DNA of 64,000 nt from Gluconobacter aidae (GCF_009547075.1 NZ_WIPH01000003.1:1-64000); one strand, 5' to 3'; shown: positions 9,439 to 18,990, counted from the first letter of the stretch. A program made the numbers and translations. Notes: generated by a model not told the origin, from the sequence alone.

Positions 9439-9936
9439 TCAGTCCGCCGTAATTTCATACAGGAGCATGGTGTCGCCGTTGCGGTCGAAGGTCTGCGTGT
9501 GGTGCAGGCCGAGACTGCCCAGAACCGTGCGGGACGCAAGATTATCTTCCCGCGCAACGGCCACGATCCGTTTCTCGCCACAGTCGAGCACATAGCGCAG
9601 CGCGGCCGCCGCGGCTTCGCGGGCGATACCGCGCCCGGCGGCCCAAGGGAACAGGGCAAAGCGCAGCCCGAGACCGCGCCCGTCAGGACGTTCATGAACG
9701 CCCGTGATGCCGACGAAGCGGCCATTTTCACGGATGGCGAAAATCCCCACACCCCGCCTGGCCCAGAAGCTGACATCCTCCGCCATTTCCTGTTCGGTCG
9801 TGGTCCGGTTGCGCACGCCGCCCAGCATTCTGGCAAAGGCGCCGGCATCGCCCTTGAGCGCGACCATGTCTTCGAGGTCCGGCCAGTTGACCGGAGTCAG
9901 GACAAGCCGGGCGGTACGGATTTCACGCCCCAGCAC
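9439..9936 (-). CDS. GNAT-family (RimJ/RimL-like) N-acetyltransferase
   Basis: The 165-residue protein follows the RimJ/RimL pattern: TARLVLTPVNWPDLEDM at the N-terminus, an acetyl-CoA loop with PWAAGRGIAREAAAAAL (residues ~100-116), and the late RTVLGSLGL motif. These enzymes acetylate the alpha-amino group of proteins or small amines. The substrate cannot be predicted. It sits between the mlaC and ettA loci with a short gap after the ettA stop, so it may be read through from ettA, but a hairpin lies between them. Confidence 0.88.
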   Translation of the reverse strand: MLGREIRTARLVLTPVNWPDLEDMVALKGDAGAFARMLGGVRNRTTTEQEMAEDVSFWARRGVGIFAIRENGRFVGITGVHERPDGRGLGLRFALFPWAAGRGIAREAAAAALRYVLDCGEKRIVAVAREDNLASRTVLGSLGLHHTQTFDRNGDTMLLYEITAD

Positions 9937-9967
9937 GCAGCTCTCCCCGGGCTTTCAGCATTTCTCC

Positions 9968-10002
9968 CCTTCAGGGAGCGGGACATCCCATCCCCTGAAA
10001 GG
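9968..10002 (-). terminator. Hairpin after ettA
   Basis: CCTTCAGGG pairs with CCCTGAAAGG (one bulged A) across a 16-base loop, directly after the ettA stop. No clear T tract follows, so it is a weak intrinsic terminator or an mRNA-end structure. Confidence 0.5.
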
Positions 10003-10013
10003 AAAACGCTGGA

Positions 10014-11693
10014 TCAGCGGGCCAGCGGGCGATACTTGATACGGCCGGGTTCGGTCGCATCCGGACCCAGACGGCGGCGCTTGTCGGCTTCGTAGTCCTG
10101 GAAGTTGCCCTCGAACCACTCGACATGGCTGTCACCCTCGAACGCGAGGATATGCGTGGCCAGACGGTCGAGGAACCAGCGGTCATGGGTGATGATCACG
10201 GCACAACCCGCGAATTCCGCCAGAGCGTCTTCAAGGGCACGCAGCGTATCGACGTCAAGATCGTTGGTCGGCTCATCGAGCAGGATGACGTTGCTGTCCT
10301 GCTTGAGCATCTTGGCGAGATGGACGCGGTTGCGCTCACCACCGGACAGAACGCCCACGCGCTTCTGCTGGTCCGAACCCTTGAAATTGAACGCGCCCAC
10401 ATACGCACGGGACGGAACCGTGCGCTTGCCAAGCTGGATAACGTCCGTGCCGCCGGAAATTTCTTCCCAGACCGTCTTGTTATCATCGAGTGTGTTGCGC
10501 GACTGATCCACATAGCCCAGCTTCACCGTCTCGCCGATCTTCAGCGAGCCGCTGTCCGGCGCATCATCACCCGTAATCATCTTGAACAGCGTGGACTTGC
10601 CCGCGCCGTTCGGCCCGATCACACCCACGATACCGCCCGGCGGCAGCTTGAAGCTGAGATTGTCGATCAGCAGACGATCGCCGAAGCCCTTCGTAAGGTT
10701 CTCGGCCTCAATGACCGTGCCTCCCAGACGCGGACCCGGCGTGATGACGATATCCGCCGTGCCACCAGCCTTCTCGGCATTGGCGGCCAGCATTTCCTCG
10801 TATTTCGTGATACGGGCCTTGCTCTTGGCCTGACGGGCCTTGGGCGAGCTGGAAATCCACTCCTGCTCGGCTGCCAGGGCACGCTGGCGGGAGCTTTCTT
10901 CCTTCTCTTCCTGGGCCAGACGCTTGCGCTTCTGTGTCAGCCAGGACGAGTAGTTGCCTTCGAACGGATAGCCGCGGCCACGCTCGATTTCGAGGATCCA
11001 GTTAGTGACGTTATCAAGGAAGTAACGGTCATGGGTGATGACCATAACGGTCCCGGCGTAATCACGCAGGGTCTTTTCGAGCCAGCTCACGCTCTCGGCG
11101 TCGAGATGGTTGGTCGGTTCGTCGAGCAGCAGGATGTCGGGCTTTTCGAGCAGCAGGCGGCACAGGGCCACGCGGCGCTTTTCACCACCCGAGAGGTTCG
11201 TCACCGGACTGTCGGCGGACGGACAGCGCAGGGCGTCGAGCGCGATCTCGAGCTTGCGGTCCAGCTCCCAGCCGTCGCCCGCGTCGATCTTCTCCTGAAG
11301 ATCGGCCTGCTCGGCCAGAAGCGCCGTCATCTCGTCATCGGACATCGGCTCGGCGAACTTCATCGAGATCTCGTTGAAGCGGTCCACGGCCTTCTTCAGC
11401 TCACCGAAACCCTGGGCGACGTTCTCGCCGACCGTCAGGCTCTCGTCGAGCTTCGGCTCCTGCTCCAGATAGCCGATGCGCGCGCCTTCGGCGGCCCAGG
11501 CTTCACCGCCATATTCCTTCTCGATGCCGGCCATGATCTTGAGAAGCGTGGACTTACCCGCGCCGTTCACACCAAGGACGCCGATCTTGACGCCCGGCAG
11601 GAAAGAGAGAGTGATGCCCTTGAAGACTTCACGCCCACCCGGATAGGACTTGGTGAGGTCCTTCATGACATAGACGTACTGGTAGGCGGCCAT
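10014..11693 (-). CDS. ettA: ABC-F protein EttA, energy-dependent translational throttle
   Basis: The 559-residue soluble ABC-F protein has two nucleotide-binding domains and no membrane segment. The first has Walker A GVNGAGKSTLL and signature LSGGEKRRVALCRLLLEKP with DEPTNHLD; the second has GPNGAGKSTLF and LSGGERNRVHLAKML with DEPTNDLD. The connecting linker is highly charged, and the N-terminal domain carries the EttA-type arm insertion. EttA binds the ribosomal E site and gates the first peptide bond according to the ATP/ADP ratio. ATG at 11693 is preceded by AGGAGA; longer frames upstream are not conserved in appearance. Confidence 0.96.
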   Translation of the reverse strand: MAAYQYVYVMKDLTKSYPGGREVFKGITLSFLPGVKIGVLGVNGAGKSTLLKIMAGIEKEYGGEAWAAEGARIGYLEQEPKLDESLTVGENVAQGFGELKKAVDRFNEISMKFAEPMSDDEMTALLAEQADLQEKIDAGDGWELDRKLEIALDALRCPSADSPVTNLSGGEKRRVALCRLLLEKPDILLLDEPTNHLDAESVSWLEKTLRDYAGTVMVITHDRYFLDNVTNWILEIERGRGYPFEGNYSSWLTQKRKRLAQEEKEESSRQRALAAEQEWISSSPKARQAKSKARITKYEEMLAANAEKAGGTADIVITPGPRLGGTVIEAENLTKGFGDRLLIDNLSFKLPPGGIVGVIGPNGAGKSTLFKMITGDDAPDSGSLKIGETVKLGYVDQSRNTLDDNKTVWEEISGGTDVIQLGKRTVPSRAYVGAFNFKGSDQQKRVGVLSGGERNRVHLAKMLKQDSNVILLDEPTNDLDVDTLRALEDALAEFAGCAVIITHDRWFLDRLATHILAFEGDSHVEWFEGNFQDYEADKRRRLGPDATEPGRIKYRPLAR

Positions 11694-11769
11694 GGGAGGT
11701 CTCCTCAATCGGTGGATGGGCGGGGAAGAAGCGGAACATCCGTCCCGCATGAATCAGGTCGACACACCG

Positions 11770-11843
11770 TGCGCCCGGAGGGACTCGAACCCCCAACCAA
11801 GCCGTTATGAGCGGCCGGCTCTAACCAATTGAGCTACAGGCGC
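11770..11843 (-). tRNA. tRNA with CAU anticodon (Ile2 or elongator Met)
   Basis: The 74-base cloverleaf has a 7-bp acceptor stem (GCGCCTG / CGGGCGC, one G-U), D stem TAGCTC...GAGC, anticodon loop CTCATAA on a GGCCG/CGGCT stem, T arm GGGGGTTCGAGTCCCTC and discriminator A. CCA is not encoded. The CGCTCATAACGG loop region and G1-C72 acceptor look more like lysidine-modified tRNA-Ile2 than methionine elongator, but that assignment needs comparison. It lies upstream of ettA on the same strand. Confidence 0.93.
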
Positions 11844-12061
11844 GCGGGTGCAGTCCGAAATCGCCCAACTCGGGTCTTTTTGCAAGGGCCGACATGGTGG
11901 AACATGTCTTTTTAAGTTAGTGTGTCACGCCTTCCCGTTCCTGAAAGGCCGTTCAGGCGACCTTTGCTGCCGTTGCGAGATGGCGCCAGTGGTCCGTATT
12001 GCCCGAAGGAATGTCCGATGCCTGCATATACTGCAAAACCGCACAGCGGTGCCCATCTGAC

Positions 12062-14212
12062 ATGATACAGGCCGGGCCGGTCGCGCTCATCCGCAAACTG
12101 CGATGGCTTTACGCCCCAGATCCGGTCATGGCCGGATATGCGCTCCGGACCACCTGCACGTCCCTGCTCGCCCTCGGCATCGCGCTTTGGATGGAACTCG
12201 GCAGCCCGCAATGGGCTGCCCTGACCGTCTGGATGGTCGCACAGGGCACACGCGGACGCAGCCTTGCGAAAGCCAAATGGCACCTGTTCGGCATGGTGGT
12301 CGGCGTCATCAGCGGGATCATACTGGTCGCCTCCTTTCCGCAGTCGCCGCTGATGTTCATTCTCCTGCTGGCGGGCGGGATCGGTGCGTTCTGCATGATC
12401 GGCACCTTCATGCCCGGTCCGGCCTCGATGACGAACTACCGCATCCACGGCATGCGGGCCTCGGGCTTCACCTACGCCATCGTCTCGCTCGATGGCATCG
12501 CGGACCCGCACCACATCTTCGCAATCTCGATGTCGCGCGCCACCTATATCCTGCTGGGGATCGTGCTCGAAGCCTCGATTTCGGGCCTCTTCCAGCTCGG
12601 CCTGACCAAACGCACGCGCCGCCAGCTCGCCAGTACGTTCGAGGACACACTCAAGCCCGCCCTGACCGCCATTGCAGGCATTCTGATCGGCAGGAAGGGA
12701 GCCATGCAGAACGTGCAGGCCATCTTCACCCAGATCACGACGCTCGGCGATCAGGTGGAGTTCGCGGAAGTCGAACTCGGCCGCCGCGATCATGCCGGAG
12801 ACCATGCCCGCGCGGCCCTGGCCGACATCGCGGTGCTCCTTGCCCGCGCGCTCGATCTTGCGACCCTCATGCGCCTGCCGCTCAGTCAGGACGACATGTT
12901 CCGCCAGGAAGCCGAGGCCATCCGCGACATGTTCCTGAAGCTGCCCGCCCGGCTCGAAGGGACGGAGAGCATGGCCTCCATCCTGGCCGACCTGCTGGCC
13001 CTGCGCCGTCAGTGCCGCCAGAAGGTCGTCTCGGATTTCAGCACCGCGCAGCCGGACGATGCGGCCCGCGAGGCCGTCCTGCGTCACGGCATGCTTCAGC
13101 AGGCCCTCGTCGAGCTGATCGATTCCCTGCGCATGGCGCTGACCCAGTTCGAGGCCAGCCGCCATCCCGAGGCCCATGACCATTTCCATTCGCCCATCCG
13201 CTCCTACCGTGACTGGCAGCAGGCCATCACCAACAGCCTGCGCTCCTCCGTCACGGTCTTCGGCGCGGGCCTGATCTGGATCTGCACGGCCTGGCCGAGC
13301 GGACTGACCTTCATCATGTTCGTCTGCATCGTGTGCAGCCTGTTCTCGACGCTGGAGCGCCCGGCACTGGCCACACAGGCGTTCCTGCGCGGCGCGTGCT
13401 GCGCGGTCGTCGCGGCCGGCATCCTGAATCTTGCGCTCATGGGAAAATCGACGACGTTCGAGATGCTCGGCATGTGGTCCGGACTGGCGATGATGCTTGG
13501 CGGTCTGGCCTTCGCCTATCCGCCCCTGACCCTTCCGGCCGTGTCTTACAACCTGTTCCTGCCCATCCTCATCGGGCCATCCAATCAGGCGAGGACGGAC
13601 GAAATCGTCTATTTCAACACGGCCATGCCGCTGGTTCTGGGCCTGCTCTACGCCTCGTGGATGTACCGGGTCTTCCTGCCCTACGATCCCGCTCACCAGC
13701 GCTGGACCATGCGCGAACACATCCTGCGGGACCTGCACCGCATCGCCGATGGACGCGCACAGGAAACGATGGACAGCGTGGTATCGCGCAATGTGGACCG
13801 TTTCGTCCGGCTCATGACCAATTCGGGCTCGACGCCGTCGCCGGTCATCCAGGCCTATCTGACGGGCATCCTGTCGGGCATGCGGGTCATGCTCAATCTT
13901 CTACGGCTTCAGGCCATCCGGCGTGACACGCGCCTGAATCCGGAGGCCGGACAGGCTCTGGCGCTGGTCATGGGACGCATGAGCCATTTCAGCGGCCGCT
14001 ACCACGGACATTACGGCCGCACCCTGCGGGCGACGAAACTCGCGATTCTCCGTCTGCGGACCTGCGAACGCAACGAAGACCGCCCCCGGGAACGCTTTGT
14101 CCTGATCGCGGCCCTGACCAGCCTGGACGTCATCGCCACGGAACTGGACACGAACCGCATCTTCTTCGATGCCCGCAGCCCGTATCTCGACCCTTCGCTC
14201 GCGTTCGCGTAG
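12062..14212 (+). CDS. FUSC-family (fusaric acid resistance/AaeB-like) efflux protein
   Basis: The inner-membrane protein of about 716 residues is built as two similar halves. Each has a cluster of hydrophobic helices (residues ~25-150 and ~390-520) followed by a long cytoplasmic helical stretch. This is the FUSC/AaeB architecture of aromatic acid and fusaric acid exporters. Motifs include PQWAALTVWMVAQGTRGR and WPSGLTFIMFVCIVCSLFSTLERP. No membrane-fusion partner is adjacent, so it is an orphan. The start is uncertain: ATG at 12062 places the first helix normally, but TTG at 11999 and ATG at 12011 are in frame and none has a good ribosome site. Confidence 0.88.
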   Translation: MIQAGPVALIRKLRWLYAPDPVMAGYALRTTCTSLLALGIALWMELGSPQWAALTVWMVAQGTRGRSLAKAKWHLFGMVVGVISGIILVASFPQSPLMFILLLAGGIGAFCMIGTFMPGPASMTNYRIHGMRASGFTYAIVSLDGIADPHHIFAISMSRATYILLGIVLEASISGLFQLGLTKRTRRQLASTFEDTLKPALTAIAGILIGRKGAMQNVQAIFTQITTLGDQVEFAEVELGRRDHAGDHARAALADIAVLLARALDLATLMRLPLSQDDMFRQEAEAIRDMFLKLPARLEGTESMASILADLLALRRQCRQKVVSDFSTAQPDDAAREAVLRHGMLQQALVELIDSLRMALTQFEASRHPEAHDHFHSPIRSYRDWQQAITNSLRSSVTVFGAGLIWICTAWPSGLTFIMFVCIVCSLFSTLERPALATQAFLRGACCAVVAAGILNLALMGKSTTFEMLGMWSGLAMMLGGLAFAYPPLTLPAVSYNLFLPILIGPSNQARTDEIVYFNTAMPLVLGLLYASWMYRVFLPYDPAHQRWTMREHILRDLHRIADGRAQETMDSVVSRNVDRFVRLMTNSGSTPSPVIQAYLTGILSGMRVMLNLLRLQAIRRDTRLNPEAGQALALVMGRMSHFSGRYHGHYGRTLRATKLAILRLRTCERNEDRPRERFVLIAALTSLDVIATELDTNRIFFDARSPYLDPSLAFA

Positions 14213-14399
14213 CTGGAATCCACCGGCTGATCCCGAGGATTTTCCCCGGCTGACACAAACCTCACGAACCGATCACGAAGAAATGTTCTGCAACACACTT
14301 CCCTTTTCCGGGAAACAGGAGAATTGTTCGATTTCAGCCGCGGGTGACCGCGGACGACAGGTTTAAGACCTACTGGGTTTCAGAACTAAGGATACCGTG

Positions 14400-14801
14400 A
14401 TGTTTCGTCGTATCGTGCCCGTCCTCGGCCTCGCCCTCGGGCTGGGTCTGGCTTCCCAGGCTGCCATGGCACAGGAACAGTCCCCCCCGCCCCCACCGGC
14501 CGTCCAGGGTACGCCTGGCAAGGACTTCACGGGTGTTTCACCCGCCAACCTTGCAGGCATCATGAACTACTGCGTCGAACTGCAGTACGTCTCCTACGAT
14601 GAAGGCAACCCGGTTCTTTACGGGCTGAGCGAGAAGTACAAGGCCACCGAACAGACGGTCGGCAACTTCGACTACGCCCTTGGCTCCGCCGGTTATTTCG
14701 ACAGCAACGGCAAGCGCTACTACCTCGTGGCCTACACGAACGAAGACGACCGCCGCGCCGCCTGTCACGCCGCCGTCAAGGCCGCACAGCCGATGCTCTG
14801 A
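14400..14801 (+). CDS. Small secreted protein, DUF2501/YjjA-like
   Basis: The 133-residue protein has a signal peptide (MFRRIVPVLGLALGLGL... AMAQEQ), a short polyproline stretch, and a globular domain with one cysteine early (NLAGIMNYCVELQYVS) and one late (RRAACHAAVKAA). The NLAGIMNYCV segment resembles DUF2501 proteins such as E. coli YjjA, whose function is unknown; the similarity is judged by eye. ATG at 14400 directly follows an in-frame GTG, and AAGGAT lies about six bases upstream. A strong terminator follows, so it is a single-gene unit. Confidence 0.8.
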   Translation: MFRRIVPVLGLALGLGLASQAAMAQEQSPPPPPAVQGTPGKDFTGVSPANLAGIMNYCVELQYVSYDEGNPVLYGLSEKYKATEQTVGNFDYALGSAGYFDSNGKRYYLVAYTNEDDRRAACHAAVKAAQPML

Positions 14802-14833
14802 AGCCCTGTCCGCAAGGACCGGATCTTCGGAAG

Positions 14834-14866
14834 CTCCCCTTGCCACACGGCACGGGGAGTTTTTTT
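14834..14866 (+). terminator. Rho-independent terminator
   Basis: CTCCCC pairs with GGGGAG across a 14-base loop, and seven T residues follow. It ends the transcript of the small secreted protein before ppa. Confidence 0.88.
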
Positions 14867-14966
14867 ATGCCTGCTTCCCGCCGCCAGGCCGGACTTCTCC
14901 CCATTCCACTCTGGGCAGAGGCTCCGGGCGCCGGTAGTATCGCCACCTCTCCAAACAGTTCAGGAC

Positions 14967-15497
14967 ATGAACATCATGGACGTTTCCAAGATCTCGCCCG
15001 GCAAGGACCTGCCCAACGACATCAACGTCGTTATCGAAATCCCGCAGGGTTCGCAGGTGAAGTATGAAGTGGACAAGGACAGCGGCGCGCTCGTCGTTGA
15101 CCGTTTCCTCTTCACGCCGATGGCCTATCCGGCTGCTTATGGCTTCATTCCGGGCACGCTGGCCGCCGATGGCGATCCGGCCGACGCCCTTGTCCTGACG
15201 CCATCCGCCGTCGTGCCGGGTGCCGTGATCCGCGCGCGCCCGATCGGCATGCTGAAGATGGAAGACGAAAGCGGCCAGGACGAAAAGATCATCTGCGTCC
15301 CGCACGACAAGGTCCACCCGCAGTTCTCCAACGTGCACTCCGTGGACGACCTGCCGGAAATCACGAAGAAGGCGATCACGCATTTCTTCGAGCGCTACAA
15401 GGATCTGGAGCCCAACAAGTGGGTCAAGGTCACGGGCTGGGCTGACAAGGCCGCCGCAGGCAAAGTGATCATGGCCGCGGTCACTGCCGCCAAGTAA
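14967..15497 (+). CDS. ppa: Inorganic pyrophosphatase
   Basis: The 176-residue family I soluble pyrophosphatase hydrolyses PPi to two phosphates, pulling biosynthetic reactions forward. The metal-binding active-site motif [10 protein letters not shown] and the substrate stretch [17 protein letters not shown] are present, as is [13 protein letters not shown]. Size is typical for bacterial hexameric enzymes. It is monocistronic between two terminators. An alternative in-frame ATG is three codons downstream (MDVSKI). Two separate hairpins follow the stop codon. Confidence 0.97.
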   Translation: MNIMDVSKISPGKDLPNDINVVIEIPQGSQVKYEVDKDSGALVVDRFLFTPMAYPAAYGFIPGTLAADGDPADALVLTPSAVVPGAVIRARPIGMLKMEDESGQDEKIICVPHDKVHPQFSNVHSVDDLPEITKKAITHFFERYKDLEPNKWVKVTGWADKAAAGKVIMAAVTAAK

Positions 15498-15503
15498 GCC
15501 CTC

Positions 15504-15548
15504 GGTATCCGTCGGAGGAATGCCAATGGCGTGCCCCCGACGGATACC
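15504..15548 (+). repeat. Long perfect inverted repeat after ppa
   Basis: GGTATCCGTCGG (15504-15515) is perfectly repeated inverted as CCGACGGATACC (15537-15548) with a 21-base loop, six bases after the ppa stop. No T tract follows, and a normal terminator lies 20 bases downstream. It may protect the mRNA 3' end or bind a protein. Confidence 0.75.
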
Positions 15549-15568
15549 TTGATAGGTACGCTTTCAGA

Positions 15569-15603
15569 ACCCCCTGCTTCCTTCCGGAGGCAAGGGGTTT
15601 TTT
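15569..15603 (+). terminator. Rho-independent terminator of ppa
   Basis: A stem formed by ACCCCCTGC and GCAAGGGGT, with one bulge, is followed by six T residues. Confidence 0.82.
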
Positions 15604-15722
15604 GTTCGGTATCACATACATTTATGGAAAATTATGATACAAGTAACATTATATTATGATCTTTAGCGGTAAATCTATGTTATATTCGGGAGACTAACCT
15701 GCCTTTCCAAGGAATCAGCGGA

Positions 15723-17309
15723 TTGTCTCGATTTCATCTCCACGCAGCTTTCTGCCTGGCCACAATTCTTCCGTCCTGCGTCATGGCCCAGAGCGCTGGG
15801 ACCCAGAACACCTCAGGGACCTCCTCAACGCCCAGCACGGGATCCGCTTCAGACCGGACGCTCTCGACCCTTCAGACCTATAGCCCGGACGCAAAAGTCA
15901 CACAGATCAAGGTCACAGCCCCGCAGCAGGGAATTCCACCTGTCATCTGGCCTTCCGAGAACTCGGAACTCCCCAGCGAACGCGTCAACACGCCTCTGAA
16001 TCAGGTCTATTTCGGTAAAGAATGGGTCCCCCCCCTTCCAAAACCCGAAGCTCTTCTGACGAACCCGTTCGGCTGGAATACCTGGCTGCGCGACCGTGGC
16101 ATCGCGTTAACGATGGACACCACCAACGAGTTTTCCGGTGCCCTCACCAGCCCGACGTCAGGCTATGGTCTGAAGCAGGGCAGCAGCAATGCAGGCCAGT
16201 ACAGCCTTGAGAATGATATCGACTGGGAAAAGCTCGCCAATGCCCGCGGCCTCTCGACCCATGCGCTCGTCGTGGGCCGGTATGGCATTCCCGGCAGCCG
16301 CATGTTCGGCGACAACCTCAACCCCAGTTCCGAAATCTATGGTGCCGGCGGCAACGTGGTCGTCCATCTCGTCTACGCCTATGCGGAAGAGACGATTGCC
16401 AAGGGTCGTGTAGACCTGGCGGGCGGCCGTATTCCGTTCCTGAACGACTTCTCGGCCAACCCGCTATACTGCACCTTCCAGAACAACGCATTCTGCGGAA
16501 ACCCGAAAGCGTCTTCCGACAACATCACCCATTCGTCCTATCCGGACGCCAGCTGGGCCTTCCGTGTGCGAGCTCGTCCAACCATCAGCACCTACATCCA
16601 GACCGGCGTCTATTTCTCGCAGGCTGGCATTTACGCCAACACGCAGTATCGTACGGGCTTCAAGTTCAACGGTGCGGATATCCACGGCGAGGCCATCCCG
16701 GTCGAAGCAGGCTGGGAACCGCTGTTCGGCAAGGACAAGCTGCCAGGCCATTACAAGGTCGGTTATGCGATCGACAACGCACCGCACAAGGACAACTACT
16801 ACGACGTGAACGGACAGCCATATGTTCTGACCGGAAACCCCGCCCGCATCCTGAACTATTCATGGTCGGCCTGGGTGCTCGCGGACCAGATGATCCTGCG
16901 CCATCACGTTAAAGGCAATGCGGATGCGGGCCTGATCCTGCTGGGAGGCATGTACGCCAACAGCCCCCGCACCCAGCTCAGGGCGCAGCAGTATTCCGCG
17001 GGTCTGATCGACAGCGGCTTCTGGGCCGCGCGCCCGCTGGATACGATCGGCATCAACTTCAGTTATGTGCGCGTCTCCAAATACGCCACGGCGACAGAGC
17101 GTCTACAGGCCATATCTGGTCTGCCCCTCATGGCCAGCTCGCTGACGCCACAGACCTTTGGTGAAGTCTTCGAAGCGACCTACCGCATCCACGTCATGCG
17201 TGGCATTACCTTCGCGCCCGACTTTCAGTACTACTTCCGCCCCGGCGCCCAGAAGGCCCTCAAGGACGCCGCGATGCTCGGCTTCAAGAGCCACGTCCAG
17301 TTCTTCTGA
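15723..17309 (+). CDS. oprB: OprB-family carbohydrate-selective porin
   Basis: The outer-membrane protein of about 528 residues has an N-terminal signal region (ending PSCVMAQS), a Ser/Thr-rich linker, and an OprB domain of alternating amphipathic strands. Its markers include GWNTWLRDRGIAL, DLAGGRIPFLNDFS and the terminal Phe typical of outer-membrane barrels (KSHVQFF). OprB porins admit glucose and other sugars. Start is the TTG at 15723, preceded by AAGGAAT; no ATG or GTG in frame precedes the signal peptide. The upstream 100 bases are strongly AT-rich and should hold the promoter, but I cannot assign -35/-10 boxes confidently. Confidence 0.93.
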   Translation: MSRFHLHAAFCLATILPSCVMAQSAGTQNTSGTSSTPSTGSASDRTLSTLQTYSPDAKVTQIKVTAPQQGIPPVIWPSENSELPSERVNTPLNQVYFGKEWVPPLPKPEALLTNPFGWNTWLRDRGIALTMDTTNEFSGALTSPTSGYGLKQGSSNAGQYSLENDIDWEKLANARGLSTHALVVGRYGIPGSRMFGDNLNPSSEIYGAGGNVVVHLVYAYAEETIAKGRVDLAGGRIPFLNDFSANPLYCTFQNNAFCGNPKASSDNITHSSYPDASWAFRVRARPTISTYIQTGVYFSQAGIYANTQYRTGFKFNGADIHGEAIPVEAGWEPLFGKDKLPGHYKVGYAIDNAPHKDNYYDVNGQPYVLTGNPARILNYSWSAWVLADQMILRHHVKGNADAGLILLGGMYANSPRTQLRAQQYSAGLIDSGFWAARPLDTIGINFSYVRVSKYATATERLQAISGLPLMASSLTPQTFGEVFEATYRIHVMRGITFAPDFQYYFRPGAQKALKDAAMLGFKSHVQFF

Positions 17310-17314
17310 AGCCT

Positions 17315-18696
17315 TTATCCGGGAAGCACCGTCTCGCACGATGCTTCCCGTACGTGCCGGCCACACCGCTCCTTCAGCAGAACGGCCAGATCTGCCGCCT
17401 GCCTGCGGATTTCCGGAATGGCCGTCGTCTCGAACAAGGTTCCCCAGCGCATCGGCCCCAGCGCGAACAGGTCTCCGGAACACCGCCCGACCGCATCTGT
17501 CAGCGCGCCATCCTCGCGGCAGTGCAATCCGCCCAGAGCGGTCTCGCACACCATTCCGTCCGCCAGAAGCCCGTAGGGAAGAGTGCCCGCCATCTGTCGG
17601 TAAGCCCGGTCTGGTCTGGTCCCGTACAGTTCACGACATGATCGGCGGACAGCGTAAACAGGCCGGTCTTGTCACATGCCCGGACCAGCACCTGCCCTGC
17701 CTCCAGACCCAGATGGGTCACCTGCCCGCGCCGACAGACCAGCGTGCCGATTTCCAGTTTCGTAACCATGAAATCCGCCACCTCCGGCGCGACGCGATGC
17801 CGCACGATATCCCATCGTCGCTGAAGATGCCGCCGGAAGCGCTTTTTCTCCGCCAGATCCAGAGCCTGCCACAGCGGATTGATCCGTGGACGCAGTGCAT
17901 CGACCGCGCTGCGCCAGCCGGTCCCTTCGGACAGACTCTTCCGGAATGCCCGGAAATACGCCCGCGCCGTCGCAGGCGTACAAAAAGGAATGATGTCCGT
18001 TTCTGCGGGAGCGGAAGGCGCATGACGCTCGGGGCACCAGCCATGACGGGACAGGGCCACAACCCTCCCCCGATGGCCGTTTTCGCGCAGGCGCATCAGC
18101 ACGTCGAGGGCGGTCAGCCCCGTTCCGATCAGGACAATGGCCGCATCGGACGCGATCCGGTCATAGAATCCGTTATCCCAGCCCGAGGGATGATATCGCC
18201 CGCTCAAAGCCAGCTCCGGGGCTACCCTGGCAACAGGCGCGGGGCCGAAATTGCCGGTCGCCAACACAACCTGATCTGCCTGAAGCTTCTCTCCATCCCC
18301 GAGCGCCAGTTCCAGCCGCCCCACAACACGCTGGCAGGACAGCACGCTGGTCTGCCGCCACTCAGGACGCGCCTCCGCCCAGAGACTGGACAGATACCGC
18401 CCGAACACGGCCCTCGGCATGAACTGGCCAGGCATGACCTCCGGATCGTGATGCGCGCGGAGCCAGCGGAGGAAATGCTCCTGATCATCGGGATCAGCAC
18501 TCATGCCGCCCGCTGGAACATTGAGGAAATGGCAGGGAGACAGCGTGGAATAGGCCAGCCCGACCGCAGGACGTTCCGCAGGATCAATCACGATGATCCG
18601 TGCCTGAACATGCAGCCTGCGCAGGTTCCAGGCCAGCAGCGTTCCGCTGGCCCCGCCCCCGATAATGGCAATGAGAGGCCGGTCTGAAGGGGACAT
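17315..18696 (-). pseudogene. FAD/NAD(P)-binding YdhS-like oxidoreductase, interrupted by a -1 frameshift
   Basis: The protein has an N-terminal dinucleotide fold (IAIIGGGASGTLLAWNLR), the sequence GLAYSTLSPCHFLNVPAGGMSA and a second nucleotide site (VLIGTGLTALDVLMRLR). This matches the YdhS-type FAD/NAD(P)-binding family. The frame running from 18696 ends prematurely at 17500. The expected C-terminus (GLLADGM... SGDLFALGPMRWGTLFETTAIPEIR) lies in the next frame down to 17315. One extra C in the short C run at 17575-17577 (minus strand) would join them as ...ALFPYGLLADGM. It is therefore a recent pseudogene, a sequencing error or, less likely, recoding. Start ATG 18696 follows GGAG. Confidence 0.85.
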
Positions 18697-18872
18697 GCTA
18701 CCGTTTTTCTCCACAGGATCGTCTGCGAACGGAGCATGGCTGAAACAACGGAAACTGAGCGGAATGTTTCGTAACAGACGCTCTCGAAGACCCGTAACCA
18801 CTATGACAGGGAAACAGAAACCGCTCCCGCAAAGCACAGCGCATCAGTAATTTCGGTCTGTTGGAAATATTC

Positions 18873-18947
18873 TGGAGCGGGCGATGGGATTCGAACCCAC
18901 GACCCCAACCTTGGCAAGGTTGTGCTCTACCCCTGAGCTACGCCCGC
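18873..18947 (-). tRNA. tRNA-Gly (GCC), copy 1
   Basis: The complete cloverleaf has acceptor GCGGGCG/CGCCCGC, anticodon loop with GCC, T arm GTGGGTTCGAATCCCAT and an encoded CCA end. It reads GGN codons C/U. Its promoter and gene are duplicated 222 bases to the right. Copy 1 lies downstream of copy 2 but has its own promoter, since a terminator separates them. Confidence 0.97.
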
Positions 18948-18961
18948 ACTCCGTGATGGGG

Positions 18962-18990
18962 CTTATGACCGAATCAGCGCCAACGCGCAA
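18962..18990 (-). promoter_or_regulatory. Promoter of tRNA-Gly copy 1
   Basis: On the minus strand TTGCGC, a 17-base spacer and CATAAG lie 14 bases before the first tRNA base. The same boxes and spacing occur before copy 2, and the two copies differ only inside the spacer. Confidence 0.7.

Noticed and set aside
11912-13738. A 608-codon open frame antisense to the FUSC gene, and similar long antisense frames at 48366-50285 and 10125-11810
   Set aside because: They are shadows of real genes in GC-rich DNA; their amino-acid content is Arg/Gly/His rich and lacks motifs, while the opposite strand encodes well-recognised proteins.
15600-15722. Possible -10 boxes (TATATT) before the oprB start
   Set aside because: Several TATA-like hexamers occur in this AT-rich stretch and none has a good -35 partner at 17 bases.
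17560-17600. Programmed -1 frameshifting in the flavoprotein
   Set aside because: No slippery heptamer or downstream stem is obvious; a lost base explains the data more simply.
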